7,237 nt of DNA from Sutterella parvirubra YIT 11816 (GTDB taxonomy: Bacteria > Pseudomonadota > Gammaproteobacteria > Burkholderiales > Burkholderiaceae_F). The position numbers and the translations under genes were made by a program. Under the pieces are notes generated by a model. It worked only from the letters and a program-made list of their open reading frames with translations, was not told the origin of the DNA and made no database searches. The stretch spans positions 1-7,237 of the forward strand of contig NZ_JH604856.1 of the NCBI RefSeq assembly GCF_000250875.1, written 5' to 3'. Below, piece after piece: positions 1 to 6,038 of the stretch (position 1 is its first letter; each line of letters begins with the position of its first letter).

Positions 1-52
1 AGCCTCTCCTTTTAAGGAGGGGTGGTTGACCCGTTCTGGTCCGTTCTTCACG

Positions 53-78
53 CGGGGCGTCCCCGGCGGGGCGCCCCG
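53..78 (-). terminator. GC-rich hairpin after the aminotransferase gene
   Basis: A very strong stem-loop begins 13 bases past the aminotransferase stop codon. The arms CGGGGCG (53-59) and CGCCCCG (72-78) pair fully, and inside them CCCC (61-64) pairs with GGGG (68-71) around a GGC loop, with one bulged T at 60. That gives 11 base pairs. There is no T-run after it on the minus strand, so it is not a canonical Rho-independent terminator. It may act as a weak or Rho-assisted terminator or protect the mRNA 3' end. Positions 1-52 hold only a short inverted repeat, CTCCTT/AAGGAG at 6-19, and no gene that I can see. Confidence 0.45.
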
Positions 79-91
79 GTCGTGCGGGTTC

Positions 92-1297
92 TTACAGGAA
101 CTTGCGGAGCGTGTCGGCGAGCGACTTCACGCCCGCGTTGATGCGCTCCACCGGCACCGTCACGAAGGAGAGGCGCAGGTAGTTGGCGGGCTTCGGATCG
201 TTCGCGAAGAACGCGAAACCGGGCACGAACCCGACGGGAACGTCGGTGGCGAGCACGGCCTTCATGAGTTCCGCGGCGTCGATGTGCTTCGGGAGCTTCA
301 TCCAGAGGAACATGCCGCCTTCGGGCTTCGTCCAGGAGAGTTCCGGATGCTGCGGCATTTCGCGCTCCATCGCGTCCAGCATCGCGCGGGCCTGACGGCG
401 GTAGAGGGCGCGCACCATCGGGAGGTGATCCTTGAAGAGGCCTTCCGAGAGGACGCGGGCGCAGATGAGCTGCGTGAAGGTGGACGTATGAAGGTCCATC
501 GCCTGTTTGAGTTCCATGCAGGCGTCGAGCACGTGCTTCGGCGCGAGGATGTACCCGAGACGGAAGCCCGGCGCCAGGACCTTGCTCATCGTGCCCAGCG
601 TGATCGTGCGCTCCGGCGCGAAGGCGCGCAGCGACGGCGCCGGTTCGTCTTCGTACCAGAGTTCGCCGTAGGGGTTGTCTTCGACGAGCCAGAAGTCGAA
701 TTCGCGGGCCTTTTCGGCGAGCTTGCGGCGGCGTTCTTCCGAGATCGTGAGGCCGGTCGGGTTCTGGAACGTCGGCATCACGTACGCAAAGCGCGCACCT
801 TCGACCATTTCACGCGTGATGAGGTCGGGGTTGAGGCCCTCTTCGTCGCAGGGGAGCTCCACGAACTTCGGGCTGTTCAGCGCGAAGGCCTGAAGCGCAC
901 CCATGTAAGTGGGCGATTCGACGAGGACCTTGGAGCCCGCATCGACGAAGAGGCGCCCCATCATGTCCAGAGCCTGCTGGGAGCCGGAGACGACGAGCAC
1001 TTCGTCCGGGCTCGTCGGCGCGCCCTTTTCGGTTTCGCGGCGGGCGATCACCTCACGGAGTTCGGGGACGCCCTGGCAGGCGGAATACTGGAGCGCGCGG
1101 GCGGCGTGGTTGTCGAGCACCCACTGCGCGGCCTTGGCGATTTCCTTCACGGGGAAGCCTTCGGGGGAGGGGAGACCGCCCGCGAAGCTGATGACGTCCG
1201 GCCGGGCCGCGAGCGCCAGAACTTCAAGAATGACGGAGTCGCCCTTCGGGGCGCAGGCGGCACTGTAGGTGGGGGTCGGTCGGAAGTCGTTGTTCAT
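92..1297 (-). CDS. PLP-dependent aminotransferase, fold type I (2-aminoadipate/aromatic type)
   Basis: A 401-residue class I/II aminotransferase that uses pyridoxal phosphate to move amino groups between an amino acid and a 2-oxo acid in the cytoplasm. The N-terminal motif ISFAGGLPSPEGFP (residues 36-49) is typical of the group containing LysN-like 2-aminoadipate and kynurenine/aromatic aminotransferases. Cofactor residues are visible: SGSQQAL (104-110) for phosphate binding, N179 in QNPTG, D207 in EDNPY, the Schiff-base K239 in TMSKVLAPGFRLGY, and R375 in YLRLSF for the substrate carboxylate. The length is normal for the family and there is no MocR-type DNA-binding domain. The ATG is preceded by AAGGA about ten bases upstream. 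It stands alone behind nth, with its own probable -10 box. The real substrate cannot be read from the sequence: a broad-range aromatic, branched-chain or aminoadipate enzyme are all possible. Confidence 0.93.
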   Translation of the reverse strand: MNNDFRPTPTYSAACAPKGDSVILEVLALAARPDVISFAGGLPSPEGFPVKEIAKAAQWVLDNHAARALQYSACQGVPELREVIARRETEKGAPTSPDEVLVVSGSQQALDMMGRLFVDAGSKVLVESPTYMGALQAFALNSPKFVELPCDEEGLNPDLITREMVEGARFAYVMPTFQNPTGLTISEERRRKLAEKAREFDFWLVEDNPYGELWYEDEPAPSLRAFAPERTITLGTMSKVLAPGFRLGYILAPKHVLDACMELKQAMDLHTSTFTQLICARVLSEGLFKDHLPMVRALYRRQARAMLDAMEREMPQHPELSWTKPEGGMFLWMKLPKHIDAAELMKAVLATDVPVGFVPGFAFFANDPKPANYLRLSFVTVPVERINAGVKSLADTLRKFL

Positions 1298-1388
1298 TTT
1301 CTGCGTTCCTTGTTGAGTCCGTGGAATGCCGTCGCGGGTCCGGGCGCGAGGGATGCCCGTGGCTTGGTCGGACGGCCTGCTTCATTCG

Positions 1389-1394
1389 ATTGTA
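1389..1394 (-). promoter_or_regulatory. Putative -10 box for the aminotransferase gene
   Basis: The minus strand reads TACAATC here, five of six matches to TATAAT, about 92 bases before the aminotransferase ATG. The leader would be roughly 85 bases. No good -35 hexamer is found 16-18 bases upstream, where the sequence is CCTTCG inside a GC hairpin. The same GATTGTA string (plus-strand reading) recurs in the other two minus-strand intergenic regions noted, which supports the call modestly. Confidence 0.35.
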
Positions 1395-1404
1395 GGAACG
1401 GCAA

Positions 1405-1422
1405 GGGGGCCCGAAGGCCCCC
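1405..1422 (-). terminator. UUCG-loop hairpin between nth and the aminotransferase gene
   Basis: A perfect 7-bp stem GGGGGCC/GGCCCCC encloses a four-base loop. Read on the minus strand the loop is TTCG closed by C-G, the very stable UUCG tetraloop arrangement. On the minus strand it is followed by only a weak T-containing tract (TTGCCGTTCC). It sits about 90 bases after the nth stop and just before the aminotransferase -10 box, so it plausibly ends the fdxA-fpr-rnfB-nth transcript. The rest of the 216-base gap (1298-1513) shows two weaker inverted repeats, GACCC/GGGTC (1427-1431, 1451-1455) and GATCAG/CTGATC (1477-1482, 1501-1506), and no convincing small gene. Confidence 0.5.
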
Positions 1423-1513
1423 CGAAGACCCTTCTAGGCAAAACGCCCGAGGGTCGAATGCGCTCTGATGATTCAGGATCAGTTGCGCTAGGGTGTTTTG
1501 CTGATCGCGTGTT

Positions 1514-2176
1514 TCAGGCGGACGGCACCAAGTCCTTGAGACGCGCCTTCTTTTCAGGCGCCGAGCAGTAATCCGCCACCGGGCAGAGTTCGCACTCGGG
1601 CGAGCGCGCCTTGCAGCAATAGCGGCCGTGAAGCAGAAGGTAGTGGTGCGCGTGAAGGGCGAATTCCGCGGGGACGCGCTTGAGCAGAAGCGCCTCCACT
1701 TCGTCCGGGGTCTTTCCCGGCGCGAACTTCGTGCGGTTGGCGACGCGGAAGACGTGCGTGTCGACCGGCATCGTGGGGCGTCGGAAGGCGACGTTGAGAA
1801 CGACGTTCGCGGTCTTCCTCCCCACGCCGGGGAGCGACGTCAGCGCGTCGAAGTCGTCCGGCACTTCGCCCCCGTACTTCTCCAAAAGCATCTCGGAGAG
1901 CGCCACGACGTTCTTCGCCTTGTTGCGGTAGAGCCCGATCGTCTTCACGTAGGGCGTGAGGCCCTCGACCCCCAGCTTCACGATCGCCTCCGGCGTGTTC
2001 GCCACGGGAAAGAGCTTCGCGGTGGCGATGTTGACGCCCTTGTCGGTCGCCTGCGCGGAAAGGACCACCGCGACGAGAAGCTCGTAGGGCGTGGTCCAGT
2101 TCAATTCGCTTTCCGGGTCCGGATGCGCGGCCGCGAGCCGCGCCATGAAGTCCTTGCGTTCCGAGGCTTTGACCAT
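1514..2176 (-). CDS. nth: Endonuclease III, DNA glycosylase/AP lyase with a [4Fe-4S] cluster
   Basis: A 220-residue base-excision-repair enzyme that removes oxidised pyrimidines and nicks abasic sites. The helix-hairpin-helix reads LPGVGRKTA (115-123), with the catalytic lysine K121. The catalytic aspartate is D139 in VDTHVFRV. SAQATDK (40-46) is the conserved substrate-pocket segment. The cluster ligands follow the family spacing C-X6-C-X2-C-X5-C at C188, C195, C198 and C204. The length is close to the E. coli enzyme and all key residues are intact. The ATG has a strong AAGGAG seven bases upstream. It lies 57 bases after the rnfB homologue on the same strand, with no terminator seen between them, so the two are probably co-transcribed. 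In E. coli nth likewise follows the rsx (rnf) genes, so the link is an old one. Confidence 0.97.
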   Translation of the reverse strand: MVKASERKDFMARLAAAHPDPESELNWTTPYELLVAVVLSAQATDKGVNIATAKLFPVANTPEAIVKLGVEGLTPYVKTIGLYRNKAKNVVALSEMLLEKYGGEVPDDFDALTSLPGVGRKTANVVLNVAFRRPTMPVDTHVFRVANRTKFAPGKTPDEVEALLLKRVPAEFALHAHHYLLLHGRYCCKARSPECELCPVADYCSAPEKKARLKDLVPSA

Positions 2177-2233
2177 GATGCGGCTCCTTTTTCAACCGGG
2201 TCTATCGCGAGGTCGGGGTCAATAGTTTCGAGT

Positions 2234-2854
2234 TTAACGCTTCCTCGCCATGGCGAGGATGTCGGCCATGAGGGACGAGGTCTTCTTCGCGCCGTCCGCG
2301 CCGACGGGCGCGCGCCGGGCTTCGAGGCGCCGGTGCTCTTCCGCGGAGCGCCTGACGCTCCTCGCAAAGGCTTCTTCGTGGTGAAGGCGCGCGCGTTCGG
2401 CGTCTTCCGTCGTCCAAAGGGTGCCGGTTTCGACGAAGTCGATGCAGTCCATCGGGCAGGCCGGCGCGCAGCGCGCGCACCCAGTGCAGCGCGTGACGTC
2501 GACGGCGTGAAGGCGCTTCGCGCTCCCGACGATGGCGTCGGTCGGGCAGGCGCGCACGCACCAGGCGCAGCCGATGCATTCCGCCGCGCGGATCTTCGCG
2601 ACCGCAAAGGGCGCTTCGTGACCGTACTCGGGGTCGAGCGGAAGCTCTTCCGCACCCGTGACGGCGCAGAGCCGCCGGATCCCTTCGGCGCCGCCCGGCG
2701 CGCAGCGGTTGACGGGCGCGGCGCCCGTCGCGATCGCTTCGGCGTAGGAGGCGCAGTCTTCAAAGCCGCACTGACGGCAGAGCGTCTGGGGGAGGCACCG
2801 GTCGATCGCCTCGACCGAGGCTCCATTAGGGTTGCTCGGGAAGATGGGGGGCAT
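2234..2854 (-). CDS. rnfB: RnfB/RsxB-like poly-ferredoxin, soluble form without a membrane anchor
   Basis: A 206-residue iron-sulfur protein of the RnfB family, whose members pass electrons between ferredoxin or NADH and other partners. The N-terminal 4Fe-4S (Fes-type) domain has C26, C29, C34 and C51 in LCRQCGFEDC...NRCAPGG. Two bacterial ferredoxin motifs follow: C93-C96-C99-C103 (CIGCAWCVRACP) and C123-C126-C129-C133 (CTGCARCAPACP). The hydrophobic N-terminal anchor of classical RnfB is missing, as the protein starts about 25 residues before the first cluster motif. The C-terminal ~60 residues are charged and look helical. The frame is open further upstream, but this ATG is chosen because AAGGA lies about nine bases before it and the longer version would overlap fpr. 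It starts 23 bases after the fpr stop. No rnfA, C, D, G or E is in view. Its redox partner is unknown. Confidence 0.88.
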   Translation of the reverse strand: MPPIFPSNPNGASVEAIDRCLPQTLCRQCGFEDCASYAEAIATGAAPVNRCAPGGAEGIRRLCAVTGAEELPLDPEYGHEAPFAVAKIRAAECIGCAWCVRACPTDAIVGSAKRLHAVDVTRCTGCARCAPACPMDCIDFVETGTLWTTEDAERARLHHEEAFARSVRRSAEEHRRLEARRAPVGADGAKKTSSLMADILAMARKR

Positions 2855-2877
2855 GGGTCTTCCTTGGAAGTTTCGGC

Positions 2878-3594
2878 TTACCAGAACTGCTCGGCCAAAA
2901 TCTGGCCGGGCTTCCCGAAGCGGGGCGCGACCATGCCGCGGGCCTTCAAAAGCGCACGCGTTTCGGTGATGAAGTCGGGGTTGCCGCAAAGGAGCACGCG
3001 GGCCTGTTCGGCGTCGATCGCGCGGCCGACGTGGGCTTCGAGTTCGCCGGAGTCCAAAAGCTGCGGGATGCGGCCGGAGAGCTCGCCCGAGCAGTCGCGG
3101 GTCGTCGCGCAGGCGAGCGTGAAGGGGCCGGGGAGGGTTTCGTCCAAGAGCTTCTGCGCCGCGGCGGCGTCTTCAAGCGTGCGCACGCCCACGACGAGTA
3201 CGACTTCCTCCCAGCCCTTCCAGAGCTTCCCCGTGCGGATCATCGAGAGGAAGGGCGTGACGCCGCTCCCCGTCGCCATGAGCCAAAGGGTGCGCCCGCC
3301 GGGAATGCGCTCGGGGTTCAGGTGCCCGTCGGGTTCGCCGTCCAACTCGACCTCGGCGCCCGGTTCCAGCGCGCAGAGCTTCGGCGAGAGCTCCCCCGTC
3401 TTCACGTTCGTGACGATGAGGCGGATTTCCGGCTCCTCCTCACCCGAGGCGATCGAATAGGCGCGGAACACCCCGTCGAGACCGATGCGGATGAACTGCC
3501 CGGCGCGGAAGGCAAAGCCTTCGGGGCGCGCAAAGACGAGTTCGCGCATGGAGGGCGAGGCGGGACGGTTGTCGAGAAGTCGGAGCACGGCCAT
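2878..3594 (-). CDS. fpr: Ferredoxin/flavodoxin--NADP+ reductase, bacterial type
   Basis: A 238-residue FAD enzyme that exchanges electrons between NADPH and ferredoxin or flavodoxin in the cytoplasm. The N-terminal FAD barrel carries RAYSIAS (44-50), the RxYS flavin motif, and GELSPKL (67-73). The NADP-binding half has ATGSGVTPF (107-115), the arginines R166 (TTRD) and R175 (SGRIPQL) where NADP-phosphate contacts lie in E. coli Fpr, and CGNP (203-206). It ends in an aromatic residue, FW (W238), as in the E. coli-type subclass whose terminal tryptophan stacks on FAD. Length is normal. The ATG has GAAGG about ten bases upstream. It follows fdxA by 112 bases containing two hairpins and precedes the rnfB homologue by 23 bases. 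The adjacent 7Fe ferredoxin is the obvious partner, though this is inferred from position. Confidence 0.94.
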   Translation of the reverse strand: MAVLRLLDNRPASPSMRELVFARPEGFAFRAGQFIRIGLDGVFRAYSIASGEEEPEIRLIVTNVKTGELSPKLCALEPGAEVELDGEPDGHLNPERIPGGRTLWLMATGSGVTPFLSMIRTGKLWKGWEEVVLVVGVRTLEDAAAAQKLLDETLPGPFTLACATTRDCSGELSGRIPQLLDSGELEAHVGRAIDAEQARVLLCGNPDFITETRALLKARGMVAPRFGKPGQILAEQFW

Positions 3595-3634
3595 GGCGGA
3601 TACCTTCGGGTTGGAGGGGTGGCTACGGGACGCA

Positions 3635-3669
3635 GAAGCCTCCGGGCGCGGTGGGCGTGCGGAGGCTTC
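3635..3669. repeat. Perfect 10-bp inverted repeat between fdxA and fpr
   Basis: GAAGCCTCCG (3635-3644) and CGGAGGCTTC (3660-3669) are exact reverse complements around a 15-base G-rich loop. It lies in the mRNA between the fdxA stop and the fpr start, about 40 bases before fpr. No T-run follows on either strand, so it is not a standard terminator. It may be an RNA processing or mRNA stability element that sets fdxA against fpr expression, or an operator. This role is inference. Confidence 0.5.
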
Positions 3670-3683
3670 GGACGGATTTGGGC

Positions 3684-3700
3684 GGGGGCTTGCCGCCCCC
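3684..3700 (-). terminator. GC hairpin directly after fdxA
   Basis: GGGGGC (3684-3689) pairs with GCCCCC (3695-3700) around a five-base loop, starting six bases past the fdxA stop on the minus strand. No T-run follows (GCCCAAATCC), so full termination is doubtful. It may stabilise a short fdxA message or attenuate read-through into fpr. Confidence 0.35.
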
Positions 3701-3706
3701 CTTGAA

Positions 3707-4030
3707 TCAGCGCTTCAGGAACTGAAGCTTGTTCTTCACGCCGCGCCATTCGTCCGCGTCGTCGGGCGCGGGCTTGCGGCGGGTGATCGAGGGCCATTCA
3801 CGGGCGAGTTCGGCGTTGAGCGCGATGAACTCCTGCTGGTCGGCCGGGACGTCCTCTTCGGCGTAGATCGCCGCTTCGGGGCACTCGGGGATGCAGACCG
3901 CGCAGTCGATGCACTCGTCGGGGTCGATGACGAGGAAGTTCGGGCCTTCGCGGAAGCAGTCCACCGGGCAGACGTCCACGCAGTCGGTGCGCTTGCAGCC
4001 GATGCAGGCTTCGCAAACAACGTGAGGCAT
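3707..4030 (-). CDS. fdxA: 7Fe ferredoxin, [3Fe-4S][4Fe-4S], Azotobacter FdI type
   Basis: A 107-residue low-potential electron carrier. By comparison with Azotobacter vinelandii ferredoxin I, C9, C17 and C50 should bind the [3Fe-4S] cluster and C21, C40, C43 and C46 the [4Fe-4S] cluster. C12 and C25 match the extra free cysteines of that family. The conserved segments [16 protein letters not shown] (28-43) and [15 protein letters not shown] (65-79), and the C-terminal end with a [17 protein letters not shown] segment, match the FdI family along the whole length. C6 is an additional cysteine in a position where family members I know usually have another residue. The ATG has a GGAG about ten bases upstream. 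It is the first gene of the probable fdxA-fpr-rnfB-nth unit, just after the terminator of the reductase gene, so a promoter should lie between 4031 and 4111, although no clear -35/-10 pair was found there. Confidence 0.95.
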   Translation of the reverse strand: MPHVVCEACIGCKRTDCVDVCPVDCFREGPNFLVIDPDECIDCAVCIPECPEAAIYAEEDVPADQQEFIALNAELAREWPSITRRKPAPDDADEWRGVKNKLQFLKR

Positions 4031-4111
4031 GTTGGGATTCTCCGTACGACGTGCGCGGTCAACGCGAAAGGGAAAACCGGACCGGCGGCGCGTCTTTGAC
4101 GATGTTGACGT

Positions 4112-4139
4112 AAAAAAGGACGGCCGGAGACCGGCCGTC
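4112..4139 (-). terminator. Rho-independent terminator of the persulfide-reductase gene
   Basis: A perfect 9-bp stem GACGGCCGG/CCGGCCGTC (4119-4127 with 4131-4139) has a three-base loop. On the minus strand it is followed by C and then six T residues (plus-strand A-run 4112-4117). This is the classic intrinsic terminator form and works in the minus direction only, about 78 bases past the reductase stop codon. Confidence 0.88.
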
Positions 4140-4165
4140 GCGGAATCGTGATTGTAGAACGTTTG

Positions 4166-4194
4166 GGCGGCCCGTGCGAACGCTTCGGGCCGCC
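4166..4194 (-). repeat. Strong hairpin in the 3' region of the persulfide-reductase transcript
   Basis: GGCGGCCCG (4166-4174) and CGGGCCGCC (4186-4194) pair perfectly over nine bases with an 11-base loop, 22 bases past the reductase stop. It lacks a T-run on the minus strand (CCCAAACG). Together with the intrinsic terminator downstream it makes a tandem of two hairpins, probably protecting the 3' end or giving back-up termination. Confidence 0.5.
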
Positions 4195-4216
4195 GATTTG
4201 GCCTAATACCGTCGGC

Positions 4217-5923
4217 TTATTCGGTCGCCCGCCAGTATTCGATCCCGCCCGTGATGACGAAGACGTTGTCGTAGCCGGCTTCGTCCAGAACGCGCGCTGC
4301 CGTGTAGGCGCGGATCCCGCGTCGGCAGAGCACCGCGATCGTTTTCCCCTCAGGGAGTTCGTCGACGCGCTCACGCAGTTCGCCCAAGGGGATGTGCTGC
4401 ACGGGGGCGTCGAACGGCGCCTCGACCAATTCCTGCGCTTCGCGCACGTCGAGCACCGTGAGGCCCTCGGGCGTGTTCGGGACGTCGTCGCCCAGGTCGG
4501 GCTTTTCGCCCGCGAGGAGCGCGCGGAGTTCGCCGGGTTCGATGAATCGCACGAGGTTGTTCAAGATGTTTTCTCCGATGTGGCCGCACGTGTTGACGGG
4601 ATCCTTCGGGAGCCCGGTCTGCGGAGCGTAGCAGAGGTCGAGCTGGGCGAGGTCGTAGACCGTCGCCCCGAAGCGCATCGCGGTCGAAATCACGTCGATG
4701 CGCTTGTCGGCGCCGTCGCGGCCGATCGCCTGGGCGCCGAGAATTTTGCCCGTCTTGTCGAAGAGGACCTTCAGGAGAAGCGGCGTCGAATTCGGGTACC
4801 AGCCCACGTGGTTCGAGCGGAAGGCGGTCGCGGTGAAGTAGTCGCGGCGAAGGCGGAGCCCTTCGGTTTGGAGCGTCTGCTCGTTCTTCCCCGTCGAGGC
4901 CCAGAGCATCCCGAAGAAGGACACCGCGTTCGTGCCGAAGCCGCCTTCGGTCGGACGGGCTTCGAACTTCGCGGCGATGTGGTCCGCACAGGCGCGCGCT
5001 TCCTTCACGGCGGTCGCCGCCAGCATCATCGGACGGAATTCGCCCGACATCGGATCAAAGGAGACCGCGACGTCGCCCACGGCGTAGACGTCGGGGTCTT
5101 CAGTCCTCATGTGGCGGTCGACGAGAATCGAGCCGCGGGCGCCCAAGGGAAGGCCCGCCGCGGCGGCGAGTTCCGACCGGGGGGCGACCCCCGCCGCGCA
5201 GACGAGGTAGTCGACCTCGAGCGAGGTGCCGTCGGAGAGCGTGAGGTTGATCTTCCCGCCCACGCGTTCGGCCTTCGTGACCGACGTCTCCATATGGAAA
5301 TGCATCCCGGGGTGACTCTTCGAGGCCCAGCGGCGGAAGGCCGTCGAGAGCGCCGGGTCGTTTCGGCCCATGATCGTGCGGCCGTACTCCATCAGGTGCA
5401 CGGTGCCGCCCGCCTCCACCACGTTTTCCGCGGTTTCAAGCCCCACGGCGCCCCCGCCGATCACGCCCACGGTGAGGCCCGGACGCGCCTTGAGGGCGCG
5501 GGCGAGCATCTCGGCATCCTCGGGGCGCCACATCGGATGGGCGCACTCCTTGAGGCCTTCGATCGGAAGGACGCGCGCGGCGGCGCCGGTCGCGAGCACG
5601 AGCTTCGCGTACGAGAGGGTTTCCTCCTTCCCGGTTTCAAGGTCACGCACCGTGACGGTGCGGGCCGCGCGGTCGATCGCGGTCACTTCGGTGCGTTCGC
5701 GCACGATGACGCCCTGCTGTTCGCGCAGCGTCTGCGCATCGGTCGAATAGAGCCCGGCGCCCTTCGCGAGCCGCCCGGCGGCGTAGTAGGGGAGCGCGCA
5801 GTTCGCAAAGGCGACGCGTTCGCCCCGCTCGAAAACGACGACCTCCGCCTCGGGGCGAAGGCGCTTCAGACGGACGGCGGTGCCGATGCCGGCGGCGACG
5901 CCGCCCACGATCACGATGCGCAT
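4217..5923 (-). CDS. CoA-disulfide/persulfide reductase with C-terminal rhodanese domain
   Basis: A 568-residue FAD-dependent pyridine nucleotide-disulfide oxidoreductase fused to rhodanese, the layout of CoADR-RHD and of the NADH-dependent persulfide reductase (Npsr) group. These enzymes reduce CoA disulfide, CoA persulfide or polysulfide. VIVGGVAAGIG (4-14) binds FAD. The redox cysteine is C42 in FANCALPYY. VIGGGAVGLE (154-163) is the NAD(P)H fold and YAVGDV (280-285) the second FAD motif. The dimerisation domain has WYPN (375-378) and YAPQTGLPKDPVN (432-444). The rhodanese domain (about 486-568) has LDVREA (491-496) and the active loop CRRGIR (533-538) with C533. The common CoADR motifs are FANCGLPYY and YAPPYSSAKDPVN, so the alanine at 43 and the Q-T-G replacing P-Y-S are departures. 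This ATG is chosen over one 87 bases upstream because GGAG lies seven bases before it and the FAD fold starts at once. A role in sulfane-sulfur handling is likely; the substrate is not proven. Confidence 0.9.
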   Translation of the reverse strand: MRIVIVGGVAAGIGTAVRLKRLRPEAEVVVFERGERVAFANCALPYYAAGRLAKGAGLYSTDAQTLREQQGVIVRERTEVTAIDRAARTVTVRDLETGKEETLSYAKLVLATGAAARVLPIEGLKECAHPMWRPEDAEMLARALKARPGLTVGVIGGGAVGLETAENVVEAGGTVHLMEYGRTIMGRNDPALSTAFRRWASKSHPGMHFHMETSVTKAERVGGKINLTLSDGTSLEVDYLVCAAGVAPRSELAAAAGLPLGARGSILVDRHMRTEDPDVYAVGDVAVSFDPMSGEFRPMMLAATAVKEARACADHIAAKFEARPTEGGFGTNAVSFFGMLWASTGKNEQTLQTEGLRLRRDYFTATAFRSNHVGWYPNSTPLLLKVLFDKTGKILGAQAIGRDGADKRIDVISTAMRFGATVYDLAQLDLCYAPQTGLPKDPVNTCGHIGENILNNLVRFIEPGELRALLAGEKPDLGDDVPNTPEGLTVLDVREAQELVEAPFDAPVQHIPLGELRERVDELPEGKTIAVLCRRGIRAYTAARVLDEAGYDNVFVITGGIEYWRATE

Positions 5924-5962
5924 GAATTCTCCGGAAAGTGCGTTCAATGAATGATGGGCCCG

Positions 5963-5968
5963 ATTGTA
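5963..5968 (-). promoter_or_regulatory. Putative -10 box of the persulfide-reductase gene
   Basis: The minus strand reads TACAAT here, 39 bases before the reductase ATG, giving a leader of roughly 33 bases. The -35 position (about 5986-5991) reads TGGTCC, only three of six matches to consensus, so the promoter may need an activator or be weak. Confidence 0.45.
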
Positions 5969-5969
5969 C

Positions 5970-5990
5970 GGTCCTCCCGGATGCGGGACC
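5970..5990. promoter_or_regulatory. Imperfect inverted repeat between -10 and -35 of the reductase promoter
   Basis: GGTCC (5970-5974) and GGACC (5986-5990) are exact inverted repeats 11 bases apart. An alternative pairing is CCCG/CGGG around GATG. The element fills the spacer and -35 region of the putative reductase promoter, where a repressor site is often placed. No regulator gene is in the window, and no known operator was recognised. Confidence 0.3.
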
Positions 5991-6038
5991 ACCCGCCGAA
6001 TGGCTAGCACCCTCGGATGAGGCGCGGGGCCCGGCGCG

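Noticed and set aside
6..19. CTCCTT/AAGGAG inverted repeat at the window start
   Set aside because: It has only a two-base spacer and no T-run, and the neighbouring gene is outside the window, so no role can be assigned.
26..1468. Long plus-strand open frame opposite the aminotransferase gene
   Set aside because: It mirrors a gene with full family motifs. Its translation is rich in Arg, Glu, His and Gly with no recognisable domain, as expected from antisense of GC-rich codons.
2194..2222. Possible separate nth promoter with TTGACC on the minus strand (2217-2222)
   Set aside because: The sequence 17 bases downstream is CCGGTT, which is not a -10 box. Read-through from rnfB is simpler.
2855..2989. 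Longer version of the rnfB protein starting at 2989
   Set aside because: It would overlap the fpr C terminus by over 100 bases, and the extra residues do not look like RnfB. The ATG at 2854 has a ribosome binding site.
1628..3460. 610-codon plus-strand open frame across nth, rnfB and fpr
   Set aside because: It runs antisense through three well-supported genes and their gaps and matches no known protein pattern; it is a codon-bias shadow.
4148..5950. 600-codon plus-strand open frame opposite the persulfide reductase
   Set aside because: It is the antisense shadow of a gene with intact FAD, NAD and rhodanese motifs, and it crosses the upstream hairpin region.
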